In this document: piece after piece, positions 6,154 to 7,441 of the stretch
How positions within the stretch are numbered: position 1 is the first letter of the stretch
How the letters are laid out: each line of letters begins with the position of its first letter
From: an uncultured Fretibacterium sp.
Lineage (GTDB): Bacteria > Synergistota > Synergistia > Synergistales > Aminobacteriaceae
Assembly: GCA_937899395.1 (NCBI GenBank)
Contig: CALBPU010000027.1
Span: forward strand, 1 to 7,441
Length of the DNA: 7,441 nt
Direction: 5' to 3'
Program-made: the position numbers and the translations under genes
The notes under the pieces: model-generated
Told to the model about the DNA's origin: nothing
Database searches by the model: none
What the model saw: only the letters and a program-made list of their open reading frames with translations

Positions 6154-7146
6154 TTATTTCAACCCTCTGGGAGAAGAAATTGCCTCAAGTATTTCGTAAC
6201 GGTACATCTGAAGATGTTTTTCCATTTTCAATGCTTCTTCGATTGGAATTTCGGTGATTTTTCCGTCTTGAGTACAAATGACACTTCCGCTTCTTCCTTC
6301 AGCAAAAGCCTTTACCGCATAATATCCCATTCGAGTTGCTGTTTCACGGTCTCTTCCCGTTGGTGCGCCGCCTCTTTGAATATGCCCTAAAACTGTTACA
6401 CGAGGATCAATTCCGACGGCCTCCTTAATTTTTGCTCCGATTTCGATTGCGCTTCCTGCACCTTCAGCTACGACAATCATAAAGTGTGTAACACCTGAAA
6501 GCCTAGCCTGTCTAATCCTTTCAACTACATCTTCCTCAAAATCAACTTCTCTTTCGGGAACAAGTACTGCCGTAGCACCGACAGCAATTCCGACATAAAG
6601 AGCCAAAAATCCCGCATTACGTCCCATGACTTCAACGACGCTGCAACGTTCATGAGATTGCATTGTATCACGTAATTTGTCTATGCAGTCAATAGCGGTG
6701 TTGCAGGCTGAGTCAAAACCTATCGTATAATTTGAGCAGCCGATGTCATTGTCGATTGTAGCAGGAACTCCCATAACAGGAACTCCCAGCCTTGAAAGTT
6801 CAAGAGCGCCTCTGAATGTACCGTCGCCGCCTATCGCAACAATTCCGTCAAGCCCTAACATTTTGCAAGTGCCTACAGCTTTTTCACGGCCTTTTTCGGT
6901 CATGAACTCATCACTTCGAGCGGTATATAAAATCGTTCCGCCTAATCCTAAAATATGTCGTACTGCTGCTGCGTCAAGGATAACGAAATCACTGTTTATT
7001 AATCCCTGCCAGCCTCTTCTGATTCCGATACATTCCATATTGAAATGTTGTGCGGTTCGAGCAACGGCTCTGACAGCAGCATTCATTCCGGGTGAATCTC
7101 CGCCGCTTGTTAAAACTCCTATGCGCTTAATTGTTTTTTGCATCAT
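6154..7146 (-). CDS. pfkA: ATP-dependent 6-phosphofructokinase
   Basis: It phosphorylates fructose 6-phosphate to fructose 1,6-bisphosphate, the committing step of glycolysis, in the cytoplasm. At 330 residues it is close to bacterial PfkA length. Visible motifs are GGDSPGMNA (15-23), TILYTAR with Arg77, GGDGT (106-110), TIDND (130-134, catalytic Asp132), Arg167, MGR (174-176), Arg249 and LGHIQRGG (253-260). Gly after the GGD indicates an ATP rather than pyrophosphate enzyme, since PPi types have Asp there. Two departures stand out. Ala129 replaces the Gly that precedes TIDND in most ATP enzymes, where PPi enzymes have Lys. Several effector-site residues known from E. coli and Geobacillus PfkA are also replaced (Glu187 by Thr192, Lys213 and Lys214 by Val219 and Thr220). 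The first of two adjacent ATG codons is chosen because it sits eight bases after an AAAGGAG. It is the first gene of the operon with garR. Confidence 0.96.
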   Translation of the reverse strand: MMQKTIKRIGVLTSGGDSPGMNAAVRAVARTAQHFNMECIGIRRGWQGLINSDFVILDAAAVRHILGLGGTILYTARSDEFMTEKGREKAVGTCKMLGLDGIVAIGGDGTFRGALELSRLGVPVMGVPATIDNDIGCSNYTIGFDSACNTAIDCIDKLRDTMQSHERCSVVEVMGRNAGFLALYVGIAVGATAVLVPEREVDFEEDVVERIRQARLSGVTHFMIVVAEGAGSAIEIGAKIKEAVGIDPRVTVLGHIQRGGAPTGRDRETATRMGYYAVKAFAEGRSGSVICTQDGKITEIPIEEALKMEKHLQMYRYEILEAISSPRGLK

Positions 7147-7154
7147 TTTTTATT

Positions 7155-7161
7155 CTCCTTT
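7155..7161 (-). promoter_or_regulatory. Strong Shine-Dalgarno of pfkA
   Basis: On the minus strand AAAGGAG lies eight bases before the first of two consecutive ATG codons and eleven before the second. This spacing favours the first Met as the start. Confidence 0.8.
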
Positions 7162-7194
7162 CACCTATTACGGTTTATTTCCTTTCACAACGTT

Positions 7195-7223
7195 AATATA
7201 GCACAAGCGTCTTTTTTCTTCAA
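7195..7223 (-). promoter_or_regulatory. Sigma-70-type promoter of the pfkA-garR operon
   Basis: On the minus strand TTGAAG (7223-7218) is followed by exactly 17 bases and then TATATT (7200-7195). A TG one base before the -10 makes it an extended -10. The predicted start is near 7188, giving a leader of about 40 bases that contains the ribosome binding site. Its position directly upstream of pfkA and on the correct strand supports the call. Confidence 0.7.
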
Positions 7224-7233
7224 TTATTTGAAG
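7218..7233. promoter_or_regulatory. Inverted repeat overlapping the -35 box, possible operator
   Basis: CTTCAATTATTTGAAG is a perfect six-base inverted repeat around a four-base centre, and its left arm is the -35 hexamer of the pfkA promoter. A further TTGAA...TTCAA pair (7228-7232 and 7240-7244) shares the same half-site. A repressor bound here would block the promoter. No regulator gene is in the window, and the AT-rich setting makes short palindromes easy to find by chance. Confidence 0.35.
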
Positions 7234-7273
7234 TCAATTTTCAATATCTTACACAATTAAGAAGGTAAGTTAC

Positions 7274-7441
7274 CTATAGTGCTTTGGCGTCTCTCCACTC
7301 TTTATAAGCGGCCAGTTCCGGCTCACTCAGTTTAAGTGCCAGAGTAAGGACTGCAATATCATCTACGTGTCCTAAAACCGGGATATTATCCGGTATAAGA
7401 TCTTTCTTTTTCACCAGATAAATAAAGGCACTTAACAGACT
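7274..7441 (-). CDS. DUF1232 (YkvA-family) protein, C-terminal fragment (start outside window)
   Basis: Fifty-five codons and a TAG stop are visible and the frame is open to the right edge. The motif KKDLIPDNIPVLGHVDDIAVL (residues 12-32 of the visible part) is a clear match to the DUF1232 core, in which an aliphatic segment leads into D-L-I-P-D-x-I-P-x-L-G-x-x-D-D. The hydrophobic stretch before it is a short membrane-associated segment in this family. A charged tail ends the protein. No function has been established for the family as far as I know. The gene ends about 50 bases before the pfkA promoter and runs in the same direction, so read-through into pfkA is possible because only a weak hairpin follows its stop. 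Confidence 0.8.
   Translation of the reverse strand, partial: SLLSAFIYLVKKKDLIPDNIPVLGHVDDIAVLTLALKLSEPELAAYKEWRDAKAL

Noticed and set aside
6743..7201. Open frame of 152 codons on the plus strand opposite pfkA
   Set aside because: pfkA is unambiguous on the other strand, and this Ser/Pro/Ile-rich reading shows no domain and no ribosome binding site that I can see.
7263..7275. AGGTAA-G-TTACCT palindrome as a terminator of the DUF1232 gene
   Set aside because: The usable stem is only four or five pairs once a loop is allowed, it overlaps the stop codon, and no convincing T-tract follows.
1..7441. CRISPR arrays, tRNA or rRNA genes, insertion sequences and attachment sites
   Set aside because: Reading both strands showed no short regularly spaced repeats, no transposase-like product, and no recognisable structural RNA.

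Overview
The window carries five substantial genes and a sixth clipped at the right edge. Its moderately low GC, diderm-type transport adaptor and C-terminal sorting signal of the Synerg-CTERM type suggest an AT-rich member of the Synergistota, probably from an anaerobic or gut habitat. This taxonomic call is an inference. It rests mainly on the sorting signal (Ser/Gly-rich stretch, Gly-Cys-Asn, hydrophobic segment, Arg-Arg-Lys) and the preceding domain.

Left part (2-3010, plus strand): the 3' 3 kb of a large exported surface protein whose beginning lies outside the window. It holds two copies of a roughly 230-residue module resembling treponemal Tp47, with a Tp47 domain-A-like segment between them. 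An unrecognised region, a Synergistota-type membrane-proximal domain and the sorting signal follow.

Middle part (3029-5141, minus strand): a PHP-family metal-dependent phosphoesterase and a MacA-like periplasmic adaptor (HlyD/MFP family), separated by one base and so probably one operon. No ABC permease or outer-membrane partner is present. The adaptor gene converges on the surface-protein gene, and a hairpin covers the 18-bp gap.

Right part (5223-7146, minus strand): a pfkA-garR operon encoding 6-phosphofructokinase and tartronate semialdehyde reductase. It has a good extended -10 promoter, a strong ribosome binding site and a clear intrinsic terminator just upstream of the PHP gene. An inverted repeat overlaps the -35 box and could be an operator. 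At the right edge (7274-7441, minus strand) is the C-terminal end of a DUF1232/YkvA-family protein.

The central-metabolism genes look ordinary in function. The least ordinary items are the Tp47-like tandem surface protein, the adaptor lacking a visible transporter, and a phosphofructokinase lacking several residues of the classical ADP/PEP effector site.
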